A program made the translations under genes and the position numbers. A stretch of 38,490 nucleotides of DNA from Deltaproteobacteria bacterium (GTDB lineage: Bacteria > Desulfobacterota > Binatia > HRBIN30). The DNA lies in the NCBI GenBank assembly GCA_017860575.1, contig JAGDMS010000057.1, positions 1 through 38,490 of the forward strand, given 5' to 3'. A model generated the notes under the pieces. That model was not told where the DNA came from. It saw only the letters and a program-made list of their open reading frames with translations, and did no database searches. Positions 28,851 through 38,490 of this stretch are shown piece after piece; within the stretch, counting starts at the first letter, position 1, and the number at the start of each line of letters is the position of its first letter.

Positions 28851-30301
28851 AACACAACGCCCTGAGACCTCGACGAGTCGCCTCGCAGGCGGCGTTGTGC
28901 CTGACCCTGGCGTTTGGGGCCGCGACCCCGCTTGCGCAGGTCGCACCACCACCGTCATCACCGCCTCCGGCCGCGCAGAATCCAACCGCCATAGAGAAAG
29001 TGTCATTGACGTCCGGTCGCTCGACCGTACTCATGACCGATTTTGATGTTGTCCGCGTTGCGGTATCCAACCCTGCCGTCGCAGACGCCACCGTTGTCGC
29101 GCCACGGGAGGTCCTGATCGATGGCAAAGGGAGCGGGACCGTCAGTCTGGTCATCTGGGGAGCAGCTCGTCGCAACCAGTACGACATCGTCGTCGAACCG
29201 GCTATTTCGACGCTGCAACAGAACCTCCAAACGCTGTTCCCCGGAGAAGACATCCAAGTCAACCTCAATGACGAGGCAATCGTGCTGACCGGCCGCGCCT
29301 CGAGCACGGCGGTCATGCTCAAGGCTGGCGAAATTGCGGAGGCCAGTTCCTCCAAGAACAACGTCATCAACCTTCTGCAGTTACCGGGTGGGATGGTGAG
29401 CCAGCAGGTCATGCTGCAGGTCAGGTTTGCCGAAGTGAACCGCCGCGCCCTCACCGAGCTTGGCGTTTCGTTCTTTATGGGCCAGAACAGCCAAAATGAC
29501 TGGGCGGGTCGGACGACGACAGGGCAGTTCGCTGCTCCTGGTTTTGACCAGAACAATACGACGTTCAGCGATCTCCTGAATCTGTTCATCTTCAATACGA
29601 AGTACAACGCCGGCGCGGTGATTCGGGCCCTCAAGGACGGCGGCTACTTCCAGAGCCTTGCCGAGCCGAATCTGATTGCGTACAACGGCCGTGAAGCGAG
29701 CTTTCTGGCTGGGGGCGAGTTTCCCGTGCCGGTGGTGCAGGGTGGGACGGGTCTCGTCGGCAGTGCTGTTACCATACAGTGGAAGGAATTTGGCGTGAGG
29801 CTTAAGTTCACACCGACAATTGCGGGTGATGTTATTCGTTTGAAGGTCAGGCCGGAGGTCAGCGCCCTCGATTTCAACAACGGAATCACGCTCTCCGGGT
29901 TCCGTGTTCCCGCCCTGACGACCCGATGGGCCGAGACCGAGGTCGAGCTTCGGGACGGACAGTCATTCGCCATCGCCGGGCTGTTGGATAACATCTCGCA
30001 GGAGGACAAGCAGTCGGTTCCTTTCCTGGGGAGCATTCCGATCATTGGGTACCTGTTCCAGAGCAAGGCAGACCGAAAGGAGCGCACGGAGTTGATGGTG
30101 CTCATCACGCCACAACTTGTGCGCCCGCTGGAGCCCGATGAGGTGCCGCCTCTGCCAACTGACCTCAAACGGTTCCTTCCGGGCCTTGGTATCGGGTCTC
30201 AGTTGGAGGGAGGCGGCGGCCTCGTGGACGCCCCGTCAGAGAAAGCAGCTGACAAAGCGAAGCCGCCTGCTGAACCTGTAAAGCCTCCGGTGAAGAAGTA
30301 G
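28847..30301 (+). CDS. cpaC: Type II/III secretin CpaC/RcpA
   Basis: BON-like N-term, VMLQVRFAEVNRRALTELGVSF, ...AEPNLIAYNGREASFLAGGEFPVPV, FVPFLGSIPIIGYLFQS-type secretin C-term; GTG start overlapping cpaB stop. Confidence 0.95.
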   Translation: MKHNALRPRRVASQAALCLTLAFGAATPLAQVAPPPSSPPPAAQNPTAIEKVSLTSGRSTVLMTDFDVVRVAVSNPAVADATVVAPREVLIDGKGSGTVSLVIWGAARRNQYDIVVEPAISTLQQNLQTLFPGEDIQVNLNDEAIVLTGRASSTAVMLKAGEIAEASSSKNNVINLLQLPGGMVSQQVMLQVRFAEVNRRALTELGVSFFMGQNSQNDWAGRTTTGQFAAPGFDQNNTTFSDLLNLFIFNTKYNAGAVIRALKDGGYFQSLAEPNLIAYNGREASFLAGGEFPVPVVQGGTGLVGSAVTIQWKEFGVRLKFTPTIAGDVIRLKVRPEVSALDFNNGITLSGFRVPALTTRWAETEVELRDGQSFAIAGLLDNISQEDKQSVPFLGSIPIIGYLFQSKADRKERTELMVLITPQLVRPLEPDEVPPLPTDLKRFLPGLGIGSQLEGGGGLVDAPSEKAADKAKPPAEPVKPPVKK

Positions 30302-30315
30302 GGATAGGCGCACTC

Positions 30316-31467
30316 GTGGGTATGAGAGCGACAATCGTCGGCGCGGCTGACAAGCGGATTCAGGAGCTGCTGACAAGCTGCGGCATCAGTACGACCGCCA
30401 TCGCCGCCGCGGACTCGGCGAGCCGCATCCAGGCGGGACTCCCTTCCGCGGACATCTTCGTGCTGGACATGCGGGGACAGACCCGTATACCGGCCGCGCT
30501 TGTCAGTCTCAGGCAGCACCATCCCAGAACGCCGATTGTCCTGGTCGTCTCGAGCCTCGATCCGGTACTCATCCTGGAAGCGATGCGCGCCGGAGCCAGC
30601 GAGTGCCTGGTGGAACCGTTGAGCCAGGCCGAGACACAGGCAGCGATGACACGCGTCGCCGCCCACTTGAGCAGTGGCGTGAGTGGCCAGGTGTTTGCGT
30701 TTCTCGGCGCGAAGGGGGGCGTTGGGACCACGACTGTCGCCGTGAATGTTGCCACCGAGCTCGCTCGAATCGCGCCAGGCTCGACGTTGCTGATGGACCT
30801 GCACCTGGCGTATGGCGATACAGCGGTCTTCCTGGGTGCGGAGCCGCGTTTTTCCGTCATGGACGCGATTGAGAACACGGACAAGCTGGACAAGGCGTTC
30901 TTCCGAAGCCTGGTGGTACGGACGAAGGACGGTCTGGATCTGCTCGCATCGTCTGACCGTTCGATGATGGTGCCCATTGATGTCGAACGAGTGAGCCAGG
31001 TTGTGTCATTCGCGGCGCAACACTACCTCTATAGCGTGCTGGACGTCCCGCGTTCCGAACCGGCGGTTCTCGAGGGCCTGGAAGCGGTGAAGACGATCAT
31101 CATCGTGGCCAACCAGGAACTCGCGTCGGTGCGCAGCGCTGGTCGTATTGCGGCGACCCTGCGCCAACGCTACGGCAAGGACCGCGTCCGCGTCGTCGTG
31201 AGCCGATATGACCCGAAAGCCGAGATCGGTCAGGACGATGTCCAACGGGCCGTAAGCGAAACGATCAGGCATGTCTTTCCCAGTGACTATCGAACGGCCC
31301 TCGATGCAATGAACACCGGCCGTCCGCTGGTGCTGGGTAACCACAACCGGCTGTCAGCGTCGCTCGTCGCGCTCGCCCGCGATCTGGCCGGGATCGACGA
31401 GGCGGGCAGGCCAGTGCCGGCATCGGGCAGAATGTTCGAGAGATGGACCGGTCGGCGCAAGTCCTGA
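30316..31467 (+). CDS. cpaE: CpaE/TadZ family pilus assembly ATPase
   Basis: N-terminal receiver-like region, [25 protein letters not shown] Walker-A-like, [17 protein letters not shown]. Confidence 0.93.
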   Translation: MGMRATIVGAADKRIQELLTSCGISTTAIAAADSASRIQAGLPSADIFVLDMRGQTRIPAALVSLRQHHPRTPIVLVVSSLDPVLILEAMRAGASECLVEPLSQAETQAAMTRVAAHLSSGVSGQVFAFLGAKGGVGTTTVAVNVATELARIAPGSTLLMDLHLAYGDTAVFLGAEPRFSVMDAIENTDKLDKAFFRSLVVRTKDGLDLLASSDRSMMVPIDVERVSQVVSFAAQHYLYSVLDVPRSEPAVLEGLEAVKTIIIVANQELASVRSAGRIAATLRQRYGKDRVRVVVSRYDPKAEIGQDDVQRAVSETIRHVFPSDYRTALDAMNTGRPLVLGNHNRLSASLVALARDLAGIDEAGRPVPASGRMFERWTGRRKS

Positions 31468-31490
31468 ACCCGGGGGAGAGGCGAGGAGCC

Positions 31491-32816
<1,326 letters not shown>

Positions 32817-32881
32817 CACTCCAACCCGCTCGAACAGCACACGATGTCGTTGCGCGACGGCTGCGCCACGGCACTTCGCCC

Positions 32882-33712
32882 ATGGTCACCCGCGCGGCGC
32901 TCCTGAAGGACGCGGCGCGCATGAGCGCTATCCCGGTATTGAATCAGTTACTCGGCCAGCGGAGGGCGTCCGTCGTCTCTCTGCAGAAGATGATCGATCA
33001 ATCGGGCGTGAGAACAAATGTCGGCACTGTGTTGCTGTCTTCGTTATGCCTTGGCCTGGCCACGTTCGTGATCGTCTGGTGGTTCTCGAGGGCTCTCCTT
33101 GTGGCACTTGGGCTTGGCTTGCTTGCCCTGACTCTGCCGTTCTTTCGCCTTCGGAGGGCGCGCGAGAAGCGGACGCGGAAATTCGAGGAGCTGTTTCCCG
33201 AGGCGATCGACCTGATTGCTCGTTCGCTGCGGGCGGGCCACGCCTTCACGACTGGACTTGCGATGGTTGCCGACGAGGTTCCGGATCCGGTGGGCAAGGA
33301 GTTCCGGCTGCTCTACGACCAGCAGAACTACGGTATGCCGATTCCCGATGCTCTCAGGACCTTTGGTGAACGCATACCGCTCCTCGACGCGAAGTTCTTC
33401 GTGACAGCGGTCCTCACGCAGCGCGACGCCGGCGGAAACCTCTCCGAGGTGTTGGACAACCTCAGTTCCGTCATCCGCGATCGCTTCAAGGTTAAGCGCG
33501 AGGTCCGCGCGAGAAGTGCCCACGGCCGATTGACCGGATGGATCCTGGCGCTCCTACCCCCGAGTCTGGCGTTGGCGCTCTATCTCGTGAGTCCCGAGTG
33601 GATGGGGTCGCTCGTCAAAGACCCTTTGGGTGTTAGGATGGTCATCGCGGCGATTGCCTTCCAGGTGATCGGCACGTTGATCATTCGGAAGATCGTGGAC
33701 ATCGAGTACTAG
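32882..33712 (+). CDS. tadB: TadB-like type II secretion F family protein
   Basis: KFEELFPEAIDLIARSLRAGHAFTTGLAMVADEVPDPVGKEFRLLYDQQNYGMPIPDAL; start uncertain (ORF open to 32741). Confidence 0.9.
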   Translation: MVTRAALLKDAARMSAIPVLNQLLGQRRASVVSLQKMIDQSGVRTNVGTVLLSSLCLGLATFVIVWWFSRALLVALGLGLLALTLPFFRLRRAREKRTRKFEELFPEAIDLIARSLRAGHAFTTGLAMVADEVPDPVGKEFRLLYDQQNYGMPIPDALRTFGERIPLLDAKFFVTAVLTQRDAGGNLSEVLDNLSSVIRDRFKVKREVRARSAHGRLTGWILALLPPSLALALYLVSPEWMGSLVKDPLGVRMVIAAIAFQVIGTLIIRKIVDIEY

Positions 33713-33727
33713 GGTCGGCAGACCGAG

Positions 33728-34660
33728 ATGTTGAACTTGCCCGTCAATCTGGTGGCAACGGTTGGGGCCGTCTTTCTGGCGGTTGCCCTGCTCACCGGCT
33801 TTGCCACCTATCGTGTTCTTCTCTGGAATGCGCCCGCCCGTCGTCGAGTCAGAGAACTCGCGCAACCACAGGGGAGAACCGTGTTATCCGACGTGGTCAC
33901 CGTCAGCCAGACGCCGTCGGCGTTGAAGCGGCTGTCCCGAATCGTCCCGAAGTCGGCCCGCGACATGAGCCGCCTGCAGCGGACGCTGGCGGCGGCGGGC
34001 TACCGCCGTCCCGGAGCGGCGGTTGTGTTCTCAATGGCGGAAGTGATCATCCCGGCCGTCTTTGCCGTTATTTCGATGCTCCTGCTCGGATTCCGCACGC
34101 GGACGGCATGGGGCGTGACCGCCTTTGTCGCTGTTGTCGGGTACTTCGTTCCCGGCGTGATTCTGGACCGGAAGATCGCTCTCAGGAGGAAGCAGATTCG
34201 GAACGGACTCCCCGACGTCCTCGACCTGTTGATCGTGTGCCTGGAGGCCGGGTCGAGCCTGGACCAAGCGATTGTGAAGGCTGGAGACGAACTGGAAATC
34301 ACGTACCCGATGTTGGCGGACGAACTTCGGACTCTCAATATGGAAACAAGGGCCGGAAGGCCTCGGATCGAGGCCTTCAGGAACCTCGCGCAACGCACGA
34401 AGGTGGACGACGTGCGAGCAATGGTGGCGATGCTGGTGCAGACAGACCGGTTCGGGACAAGCGTGGCACAAGCCCTGCGGACGTTCGCCGACTCGCTCCG
34501 GACCCGGCGCCGGCAAGAAGCCGAGGAACGGGCCGCAAAGGTCGGGGTCAAGCTCGTGTTCCCGCTCGTTCTGTGCCTGTTTCCCGCTTTTTTCGTTGTC
34601 GCTCTTGGTCCGGCGATACTCCGGTTCATTCATGTGTTCTTTGGAGCGGGGACACCGTAG
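33728..34660 (+). CDS. tadC: TadC-like type II secretion F family protein
   Basis: N-terminal TM; LPDVLDLLIVCLEAGSSLDQAIVKAGDEL; MLVQTDRFGTSVAQALRTFADSLRTRRRQEAEE. Confidence 0.93.
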   Translation: MLNLPVNLVATVGAVFLAVALLTGFATYRVLLWNAPARRRVRELAQPQGRTVLSDVVTVSQTPSALKRLSRIVPKSARDMSRLQRTLAAAGYRRPGAAVVFSMAEVIIPAVFAVISMLLLGFRTRTAWGVTAFVAVVGYFVPGVILDRKIALRRKQIRNGLPDVLDLLIVCLEAGSSLDQAIVKAGDELEITYPMLADELRTLNMETRAGRPRIEAFRNLAQRTKVDDVRAMVAMLVQTDRFGTSVAQALRTFADSLRTRRRQEAEERAAKVGVKLVFPLVLCLFPAFFVVALGPAILRFIHVFFGAGTP

Positions 34661-34727
34661 TGACTGCCGGCGGAGATTCCCACATTCTAACAGTCGTCGG
34701 AAATGAGTCCGACCGGAGGAGACACAG

Positions 34728-34817
34728 ATGTTGATGTACATCCTGCTTGGTGCCTTGGCCGTCGTGATCGTTCTCTACCTCATGCGCCGTCGCACACGCC
34801 TGAACAAAGATCAGTAG
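34728..34817 (+). CDS. 29-aa single-TM microprotein between tadC and tadD
   Basis: ATG with GGAGGAG at good spacing: MLMYILLGALAVVIVLYLMRRRTRLNKDQ*; hydrophobic segment then basic tail. Confidence 0.65.
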   Translation: MLMYILLGALAVVIVLYLMRRRTRLNKDQ

Positions 34818-34844
34818 CGCTGAGTCCCCGGATGTCGGTGCGCA

Positions 34845-35792
34845 ATGAGACACTCCCTTGGCTGCCTGTTCGTAACCGTCCTTGCGGCCGGGTGTGCGGC
34901 GCATCGGTCCCCTGACTTCAGCCTCTCGCCGGCGGTTCAATCCGGCTCTCTCGAATCATCGTCCAATGCTGCGACGACTGAGCCGGATTCCCTCTCCTCG
35001 TTCAACGCGAAGGTCAGGGCTGCCGTGGCCGCAGCCAAGCGGCCAGACAGGCCAGCGATCCCGACCATCGAGTCGGTGAATCCTGAGCTTGCGAGAGCGC
35101 TGGCCGCGTTGACGGCTTCGCCGACAGCCGCGAGCGAACGACGCGTTGCGGAGGCGTATCACAGCGTGGGTGTTCTCGACAAAGCCAACGACCACTTTGC
35201 CGAGGCCATTCGTCTGGACCCGAAGGACGGGTGGGCGTACGACGGGTCGGCACGCGTCTGGCGGGACTCCGGATTCCCGCAGTTTGGCCTTGGAGATGCT
35301 TACCGGGCGGTGTATCGCCTCCATGGCGCTCCTGAGTCGCTCAACACGCTCGGCACGATCCTCTTTGCGCTCGGACACTACTCCGAGGCGCAGGCGAGTT
35401 TCGAGCGAGCGCTCAAACAGCGTCAGGATGCGGCCTACGCTCTCAACAACCTTTGCTACGTTGCCCTGACGGTTGGCGACACCCCGGCTGCGGCTGTCGC
35501 CTGTCGACGCGCCCTCGAACGTGCGCCGGGTCTTAGGACCGCCCGCCACAACCTCGCGCTAACCTACGCGGCGAAAGGTGACCTCGCGGCCGCTGCATGT
35601 GAGTTCGCGGCCTCCGGGGATTCTGCGAGTCTTCAGTACAACCTCGGTGTGGTCCACCTCGCCTTGAGGCAGTACAAGGAAGCGGCGGTTGCCTTCAAGA
35701 CTGCGGGTCAACTCAATCCGGCGCTTCCTTTCGTGGGAGAGCGCGAGAGACAGGCGCTTGCGCTCGCAGGAGGAGCAGATGCTCGACGCTGA
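34845..35792 (+). CDS. tadD: TPR-repeat lipoprotein, TadD-like
   Basis: Lipobox VLAAGC; TPR-like repeats DKANDHFAEAIRLDPKDGWAY, LNTLGTILFALGHYSEAQASFERALK, YNLGVVHLALRQYKEAAVAFKTAGQLNP. Confidence 0.85.
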   Translation: MRHSLGCLFVTVLAAGCAAHRSPDFSLSPAVQSGSLESSSNAATTEPDSLSSFNAKVRAAVAAAKRPDRPAIPTIESVNPELARALAALTASPTAASERRVAEAYHSVGVLDKANDHFAEAIRLDPKDGWAYDGSARVWRDSGFPQFGLGDAYRAVYRLHGAPESLNTLGTILFALGHYSEAQASFERALKQRQDAAYALNNLCYVALTVGDTPAAAVACRRALERAPGLRTARHNLALTYAAKGDLAAAACEFAASGDSASLQYNLGVVHLALRQYKEAAVAFKTAGQLNPALPFVGERERQALALAGGADARR

Positions 35793-37104
35793 GACCTCAA
35801 CGGCGCCCACTATGCCGAGAGCACCGCGCACGCTCGAGGACACCGGCCTGAGCCCTGATCTCGTCCTCCAGATTGTCCTCAAGACGCTGCACCTCGCAGG
35901 GACGCTCAAGGGAACAGATCTGGCAGAGCGGCTGGGAGTGAACTTCCAGGTCATCCAGTCAAGCCTTGACGACTTGAAGTGGCAGCAGCACTGCGAAATC
36001 GTTGGCGCTGGCGAGACCGGGGCCCCATCCTTCAGATACCGTATCACCGACGCGGGTCGCGTGCGCGCGGCCCTGTTTCTTGATCAGAACCACTATGTCG
36101 GCAAACTGCCGGTGCCGCTCGCACAGTATCAGGCCTACATGGAGGATTTCCGGGCCGGCTTGCAGCGCCACATCACACCGGACCGTGTCCGGGAAGCGTT
36201 CTCGCATCTCGTTCTCAGTGATAGGGTTCTCGACCAGCTCGGACCTGCGATCTGTTCTGGCGACTCACTATTCGTCTACGGGCCGCCGGGAAACGGCAAA
36301 ACGGTGATCGCGCAGGCCATTGGGAACCTGCTCGAGGGCGATGTGGCGATCCCTCACGCGCTCGAAGTCGAGGGCGGCATCATCCGCATGTTCGATCCCG
36401 TCAGCCACAAGAGCGTGGTGCAGGAACCTGCTGCTGACGAGCCGTCGCTCGATCGAGCTGAGAAGGCCGACCGGCGGTGGATGCTCTGCAAGCGGCCGAT
36501 CGTGACCGTCGGTGGCGAGCTGACGCTGCAGGCCCTGGATTTGAGTTTCAGCGCGACCACAGGCTTCTACCACGCGCCCGTCCAGATGCTCGCCAATGGT
36601 GGCCTGCTCGTGATCGACGACTTCGGGCGGCAGCAGTGTGCCCCTCGCGACCTGCTGAATCGCTGGATCGTGCCGCTCGAGAGCCGTGTAGACTTCCTGA
36701 CCTTGCAGACTGGGCTGAAATTCGAGTTTCCTTTCGTCGTTCTGGTTGTGTTTGCCACCAACATCAAGCCCGTCGAGCTGGTGGACGAGGCCTTCCTCCG
36801 TCGTATCCACTACAAGGTCTTCGCCGAGAGCCCGACAACGCGTGACTTCGTTCAGATCTTCCAGAACTACTGCGACCTGGTTGGCGTGCCGTTCGATCCG
36901 CCTGTCGCCGACAGCCTGTTGCAGAACGTCCTGCATCCCCGGAAGATCCAGCTCCGCGGTTGCCAGCCCAGGGATCTGATCAACCAGGCGCTCGCACTCG
37001 CGGAGTATTCAGGTCAACCCCGGCGCCTGACGCCAGCCCTGCTGGAGGCCGCGTGCGACAGCTACTTCGTGGACGATCGGGAAATGCCGATCGCGCGCGT
37101 GTAG
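35779..37104 (+). CDS. AAA+ ATPase with N-terminal winged-helix-like domain
   Basis: Start at ATG 35779 with AGGAGG RBS; LAGTLKGTDLAERLGVNFQVIQSSLDDLKWQ (HTH-like); Walker A GPPGNGKT; Walker B LLVIDDFG; FATNIKPVELVDEAFLRRIHYK sensor region. Confidence 0.88.
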   Translation: MLDAETSTAPTMPRAPRTLEDTGLSPDLVLQIVLKTLHLAGTLKGTDLAERLGVNFQVIQSSLDDLKWQQHCEIVGAGETGAPSFRYRITDAGRVRAALFLDQNHYVGKLPVPLAQYQAYMEDFRAGLQRHITPDRVREAFSHLVLSDRVLDQLGPAICSGDSLFVYGPPGNGKTVIAQAIGNLLEGDVAIPHALEVEGGIIRMFDPVSHKSVVQEPAADEPSLDRAEKADRRWMLCKRPIVTVGGELTLQALDLSFSATTGFYHAPVQMLANGGLLVIDDFGRQQCAPRDLLNRWIVPLESRVDFLTLQTGLKFEFPFVVLVVFATNIKPVELVDEAFLRRIHYKVFAESPTTRDFVQIFQNYCDLVGVPFDPPVADSLLQNVLHPRKIQLRGCQPRDLINQALALAEYSGQPRRLTPALLEAACDSYFVDDREMPIARV

Positions 37105-37118
37105 GCGGCTCGCACGAC

Positions 37119-38490
37119 ATGCGATCCGCACCGACGGGCGCATGGCCCTCCCCTTGGATGGCGCGGGTCCTGGTGTTCGCAGTTCTCCTGGCGTTCTCGC
37201 CGGCCGCGCACAGCGTACAACAGCCTGGCCTCACCGTTCGCATCACATCTCCGCTCGGACGGTCGAGTAGCCCGACGAAGGTGCGCATCGTGGCGCAGGT
37301 TCAAAAGGCGGATGGGCGATCAGTGGCGGCGGTCCGTTTCTCGGTTGACGGCGTTCTGCTGGACACCGTGAGGAACGGCCCGCCATATGCGGTCGAGTGG
37401 GCGGACGAGAACCCGTTCGAGAGACGCGAAATCCTTGTCGAAGCCGAAGACGAGCAGGGCGAACTCTACCGTGACACGGTCATCCTGAAACCGTTCGAGA
37501 TCACAGAAGCGACGCAGGTCACGAGCGTGCTGCTGGACGCGGCCGTCTACGACAAGAAGGGGCGGTTCGTCACAGGGCTCGATCAGAAGTCGTTCTACCT
37601 GTCCGAGGACGGCGCGCCCCAGAAGCTCGACATGGTCGTGAGCGAGGGGATCCCCGCGACGTTTGCCCTCCTGGTCGACAGCAGCCAGAGCATGTCGAGG
37701 AGGATGGACTTCGTTCGCGAGGCCGCCGGCCGGGTGGCGTCGTACCTGAGGCCCGACGATCGCGTGATTGTCGCGCCGTTCTCACGGACGATTAGCGCCA
37801 CGACCGGGCCAACGAACGATCGCGCGACGGTGATGGAAGCGGTGTCGGCGATTCAGGCTGCGGGGGGCACCGCGATTGCCGACTCGCTGGTGGCGATCGC
37901 CGAGCGGTTGGCGGCCGTCCCCGGACGCGCCGTGGCTGTGCTCATCACGGACGGCTACGACGAGAACAGCAAGAGCGTGCCCGAAGATGCAATCACCGCG
38001 CTCAAGGCCGCCCGCGTCACGACCTACGTCGTCGGCATCGGCGGTGTCGCGGGCATCTCCCTCAAGGGAGCGGAGTTTCTGAAGCGACTGGCCACGGAAA
38101 CGGGCGGCCGGGCGTTCTTTCCGCCACGAATCGAGGAACTCGCGCAGGTCTATGACACGCTGACGGTCGATGCCCAGAACCGGTATCTGATCACGTACAC
38201 CCCTGCCAACCAGAAGTGGGACGGCACCTGGCGGACGGTGGCGCTGACAACGTTCACACCCGAGCACCTTATTCAGACGAAGAGAGGGTACTTCGCGCCA
38301 AAGCCGCCGCCCATCCGCCCATCACTCGAGTTCACGGTGATGGATCTCCAGAGCCAGTACCTGGAGATCTCGCGCGACGACCTGACCGTCCTCGAGGACG
38401 GCGTGGAGCAGAAGATCGACAGCTTCCAGGAAGCGGTGAACCCGGTGTCCATCGTGCTGGCGCTGGACTCGAGCGGGAGCATGAAGCCCA
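37119..38490 (+). CDS. Secreted VWA-domain protein (VWFA-related), 3'-truncated by window edge
   Basis: Open frame to window end, not in ORF track; signal peptide MARVLVFAVLLAFSPAAHSVQ; FALLVDSSQSMSRRMDFVREAAGRV, VAVLITDGYDENS; second VWA begins IVLALDSSGSMKP. Confidence 0.88.
   Translation, partial: MRSAPTGAWPSPWMARVLVFAVLLAFSPAAHSVQQPGLTVRITSPLGRSSSPTKVRIVAQVQKADGRSVAAVRFSVDGVLLDTVRNGPPYAVEWADENPFERREILVEAEDEQGELYRDTVILKPFEITEATQVTSVLLDAAVYDKKGRFVTGLDQKSFYLSEDGAPQKLDMVVSEGIPATFALLVDSSQSMSRRMDFVREAAGRVASYLRPDDRVIVAPFSRTISATTGPTNDRATVMEAVSAIQAAGGTAIADSLVAIAERLAAVPGRAVAVLITDGYDENSKSVPEDAITALKAARVTTYVVGIGGVAGISLKGAEFLKRLATETGGRAFFPPRIEELAQVYDTLTVDAQNRYLITYTPANQKWDGTWRTVALTTFTPEHLIQTKRGYFAPKPPPIRPSLEFTVMDLQSQYLEISRDDLTVLEDGVEQKIDSFQEAVNPVSIVLALDSSGSMKP

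Noticed and set aside
35779-38490. MoxR-VWA type chaperone pair (AAA+ next to VWA)
   Set aside because: The VWA protein has a signal peptide and should be extracytoplasmic, so a direct pairing with a cytoplasmic AAA+ as in RavA-ViaA is unlikely; kept as two separate observations

Overview
High-GC bacterial window. Gene content (VWFA-related proteins, Tad locus layout) suggests an Acidobacteriota-like organism, which is inference only. Left part (about 1-17.6 kb) holds an M19 dipeptidase plus a decayed second copy, three SAM methyltransferases with N-terminal TM anchors (two are FkbM paralogs), an AlkP-superfamily membrane hydrolase, a DUF192 protein, a TonB-like protein, and several polytopic GT-C-like membrane proteins. 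The middle (17.8-20 kb) holds a small lipoprotein with two apparent single-base frameshifts, paralogous to the one at the left edge, and an amidohydrolase-3 lipoprotein. The right part (20.5-38.5 kb) is a Tad/Flp pilus locus: TadG-like, two TadE-like, Flp pilin (57 aa, absent from the ORF track), CpaA/TadV, CpaB, CpaC, CpaE/TadZ, CpaF, TadB, TadC, a 29-aa single-TM microprotein, TadD-like TPR lipoprotein, a wHTH-AAA+ ATPase and a VWA protein cut by the window end. It is interrupted by an oppositely oriented membrane protein and an alpha/alpha-toroid + DUF362 pair. Main hunting results: (i) an apparently perfect sigma-54 -24/-12 element upstream of the Flp pilin with a pair of direct repeats at enhancer distance; (ii) a hairpin/T-tract separating flp from cpaA; (iii) an M19 copy that lost all three metal-binding histidines as well as its reading frame; (iv) an uncharacterised lipoprotein family; (v) a microprotein, AAA+ and tandem-VWA extension of the tad operon. 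All calls were made by eye without database searches.
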